Assembly: GCA_002392625.1 (NCBI GenBank)
Contig: DGHJ01000005.1
Span: 1-6,998, forward strand
Reading direction: 5' to 3'
From: Oscillospiraceae bacterium UBA3851
Lineage (GTDB): Bacteria > Bacillota > Clostridia > Oscillospirales > Oscillospiraceae
DNA length: 6,998 nucleotides
Shown: positions 5,671-6,998 of the stretch, piece after piece
Position numbering within the stretch: position 1 is the first letter of the stretch
How the letters are laid out: each line of letters opens with the position of its first letter
The notes under the pieces: generated by a model
Told to the model about the DNA's origin: nothing
Database searches by the model: none
The model's input: only the letters and a program-made list of their open reading frames with translations
Made by a program: the position numbers and the translations under genes

Positions 5671-6924
5671 ATGCTGCCTACAAGTTTTTATGTGCAGAAC
5701 CGGCAGGAGCTGTATGCAAAGCTGCCTGCTGACAGTGTGCTGGTAGTGTTTGCCGGCCGCGCGCCCCGGCAGAGCGCCGACGCGTATTATCCCTTTTTCA
5801 CCAACCGGAATTTCCTGTACCTGACGGGGATGGAGGAGGAAAACCTCATCTTTATGGCAGTCAAACGGGGGGAGGAGGTCCGGGAGACCATTTTCCTGCA
5901 GCAGGCGGACCCGATGCAGGAGCGGTGGTTCGGCCGCCGCATCCATGCAGAGGACGTGCCGGAGACCTATGGAATCACCGAGTGCAGCTATGTGGATCGC
6001 TTTGCGGGCACCTTTGACCGGCTGGCCGCCGGCGGGACAGTTCAAACGCTGTGGCTGGACTTCGACCGGGAGGAGCCGGACGAGCAGCCCAATGCGGCCC
6101 AACTGTTTGCACAGAAGACGGGGGAGTCTTATCCGTATCTGTCTTTGTGCAACGCGCACCCCTTGCTGCGGGAGCTGCGGACCATCAAAAAGCCCTGCGA
6201 GATCGAAGCCATGCGCCGGGCCGTGCCCATCACGCGGGCGGGCATCGTGCGCATGATGCGCGCCTGCCGACCGGGGATGAAGGAGTACGAGCTGAAGGCG
6301 GAGTTTGACTACGCCCTGGCAAAGCACGGTGTCCGCACACCGGCGTTCCCATCCATCATCTGCTGCGGACAGAACAATTTCTGCATCCACTACTACGACT
6401 ACACCGGCGAGGTACACGACGGCGACATGGTACTCAACGACGTGGGCGCCTGGTGGGATCACGAGTGCAACGACGTGTCCCGCGCCTGGCCCGCCAACGG
6501 GACCTTCAACGAGAGGCAGAAGGCTCTCTACCAATGCATCTATGAGACGTCGGAGCACATGTTCTCCATCATCAAGCCGGGAATGCCCATGCGCAGCATC
6601 GACGAGCTGGCGCGGCAGTTCTGCTTTGAGAAGCTGAAGGCGCTGGGCCTTATCGAGGACTTCCGGGATATTCGACGGATCATGTGGCATGACGGGGCTC
6701 ACCATGTGGGCTTCGACGTCCACGACGTGGTGGATTACAGCCGCGATACGGCGCCGGGCATGGTCTTCTGCGTGGACATCGGCGTGTACGTGGAGGAGTG
6801 GGGCATCGGCTTCCGCCTGGAGGACAACTGCCTGGTGACGGAGACCGGCTGCGAGAATCTGACCCGATCCATTCCCCGCACGGTGGAGGAGATCGAGGCC
6901 GTGATGGCGGGAAAAGCGGAATAA
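5671..6924 (+). CDS. M24 family aminopeptidase P-like protein with an altered metal site
   Basis: A 417-residue full-length homologue of Xaa-Pro aminopeptidase, which removes the N-terminal residue from peptides with proline second. Residues about 5-130 form the AMP_N domain (FYVQNRQEL, FFTNRNFLYLTGMEEENL). The pita-bread catalytic domain starts near 165 (ELRTIKKPCEIEAMRRA). Expected residues seen are H240 (CIHYYDYTGE), D257 and D268 (NDVGAWWDHECNDVSRAWP, eleven apart), H340, H344 and H351 (WHDGAHHVGFDVHD) and E384 (FRLEDNCLVT). The fourth metal-ligand position reads D369 (CVDIGVYV) where the family has Glu in a VEPGIY motif, so activity or metal preference may be changed. AGGAGGAG is four bases before the ATG and 13 bases separate it from the upstream remnant, of which it is a paralogue. 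A strong terminator follows directly. Family is clear; true X-Pro activity is less so. Confidence 0.9.
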   Translation: MLPTSFYVQNRQELYAKLPADSVLVVFAGRAPRQSADAYYPFFTNRNFLYLTGMEEENLIFMAVKRGEEVRETIFLQQADPMQERWFGRRIHAEDVPETYGITECSYVDRFAGTFDRLAAGGTVQTLWLDFDREEPDEQPNAAQLFAQKTGESYPYLSLCNAHPLLRELRTIKKPCEIEAMRRAVPITRAGIVRMMRACRPGMKEYELKAEFDYALAKHGVRTPAFPSIICCGQNNFCIHYYDYTGEVHDGDMVLNDVGAWWDHECNDVSRAWPANGTFNERQKALYQCIYETSEHMFSIIKPGMPMRSIDELARQFCFEKLKALGLIEDFRDIRRIMWHDGAHHVGFDVHDVVDYSRDTAPGMVFCVDIGVYVEEWGIGFRLEDNCLVTETGCENLTRSIPRTVEEIEAVMAGKAE

Positions 6925-6935
6925 AGAAGAGAACC

Positions 6936-6972
6936 AAAAAATGAGAGCGCCCACCGGGCGCTCTCATTTTTT
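6936..6972 (+). terminator. Rho-independent terminator after the M24 gene
   Basis: TGAGAGCGCCC (6942-6952) and GGGCGCTCTCA (6956-6966) form a perfect 11-bp stem with an ACC loop. Six A residues precede it and six T residues follow, extending the stem to 17 pairs. It lies 11 bases after the stop codon. The A-run also makes it usable from the opposite direction. Confidence 0.95.
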
Positions 6973-6974
6973 GC

Positions 6975-6994
6975 CAGACTGTCAAAAAAGTCTG
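6975..6994. repeat. Short inverted repeat beyond the terminator
   Basis: CAGACT (6975-6980) and AGTCTG (6989-6994) are exact 6-base complements around the 8-base loop GTCAAAAA. It could be a weak hairpin, or the edge of an element continuing past the window. There is no T-run suited to a terminator on the plus strand. Little more can be said from 20 bases. Confidence 0.35.
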
Positions 6995-6998
6995 TAAA

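Noticed and set aside
5575..6954. Long open frame (459 codons) on the minus strand opposite the M24 paralogue
   Set aside because: It runs through the terminator hairpin and lies antisense to a clear M24 protein. The His/Arg/Leu-rich translation has no family features.

Overview
The window is about 7 kb of bacterial chromosome. Its coding regions are GC-rich (visibly near 60%, not counted) and its intergenic regions very AT-rich. Strong AGGAGG-type ribosome binding sites, near-consensus sigma-A promoters, GntR/FCD regulation and the protein families present suggest a GC-rich gut Clostridium-group Firmicute (Oscillospiraceae-like). That placement is inference from style, not a match to a named genome. 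No RNA gene, insertion sequence, prophage gene or CRISPR array is visible.

Layout. (1) 1-1859, minus strand: a multi-pass membrane protein with duplicated nucleoside-recognition/Gate-like segments, then 43 bases later the N-terminal part of a histidine/aromatic ammonia-lyase that runs off the left edge. (2) 1860-2080: an AT-rich divergent promoter region with two back-to-back promoters and palindromic AT boxes. (3) 2081-3304, plus strand: an M29 metallo-aminopeptidase. (4) 3305-3374: a bidirectional terminator between convergent genes. (5) 5123-3375, minus strand: a two-gene operon of a GntR/FCD repressor followed 12 bases later by an M24 dipeptidase-type enzyme. (6) 5124-5336: a second AT-rich divergent promoter region. 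(7) 5337-6924, plus strand: a 106-residue remnant of an M24 aminopeptidase P with most of its middle missing, then a full-length M24 aminopeptidase P paralogue, closed by a strong terminator at 6936-6972.

How it may work together (inference): this looks like a local peptide and amino-acid catabolic locus. The membrane protein would import a substrate. M29 and M24 peptidases would remove N-terminal residues or split X-Pro bonds. The ammonia-lyase would deaminate a released amino acid, most likely histidine. The GntR protein is the obvious local regulator. A perfect 14-bp palindrome, TATTTTATAAAATA, occurs upstream of both the M29 gene and the M24 remnant/paralogue pair. It sits inside a longer similar module, and related AT boxes lie in the other two promoters, so one regulator may control all four transcription units.

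Points most worth a second look: the in-frame internally deleted M24 gene, the unusual Glu-to-Asp change at a metal-ligand position in its full-length neighbour, the Ser-Ser-Gly in place of Ala-Ser-Gly at the ammonia-lyase cofactor site, and the shared operator-like module.
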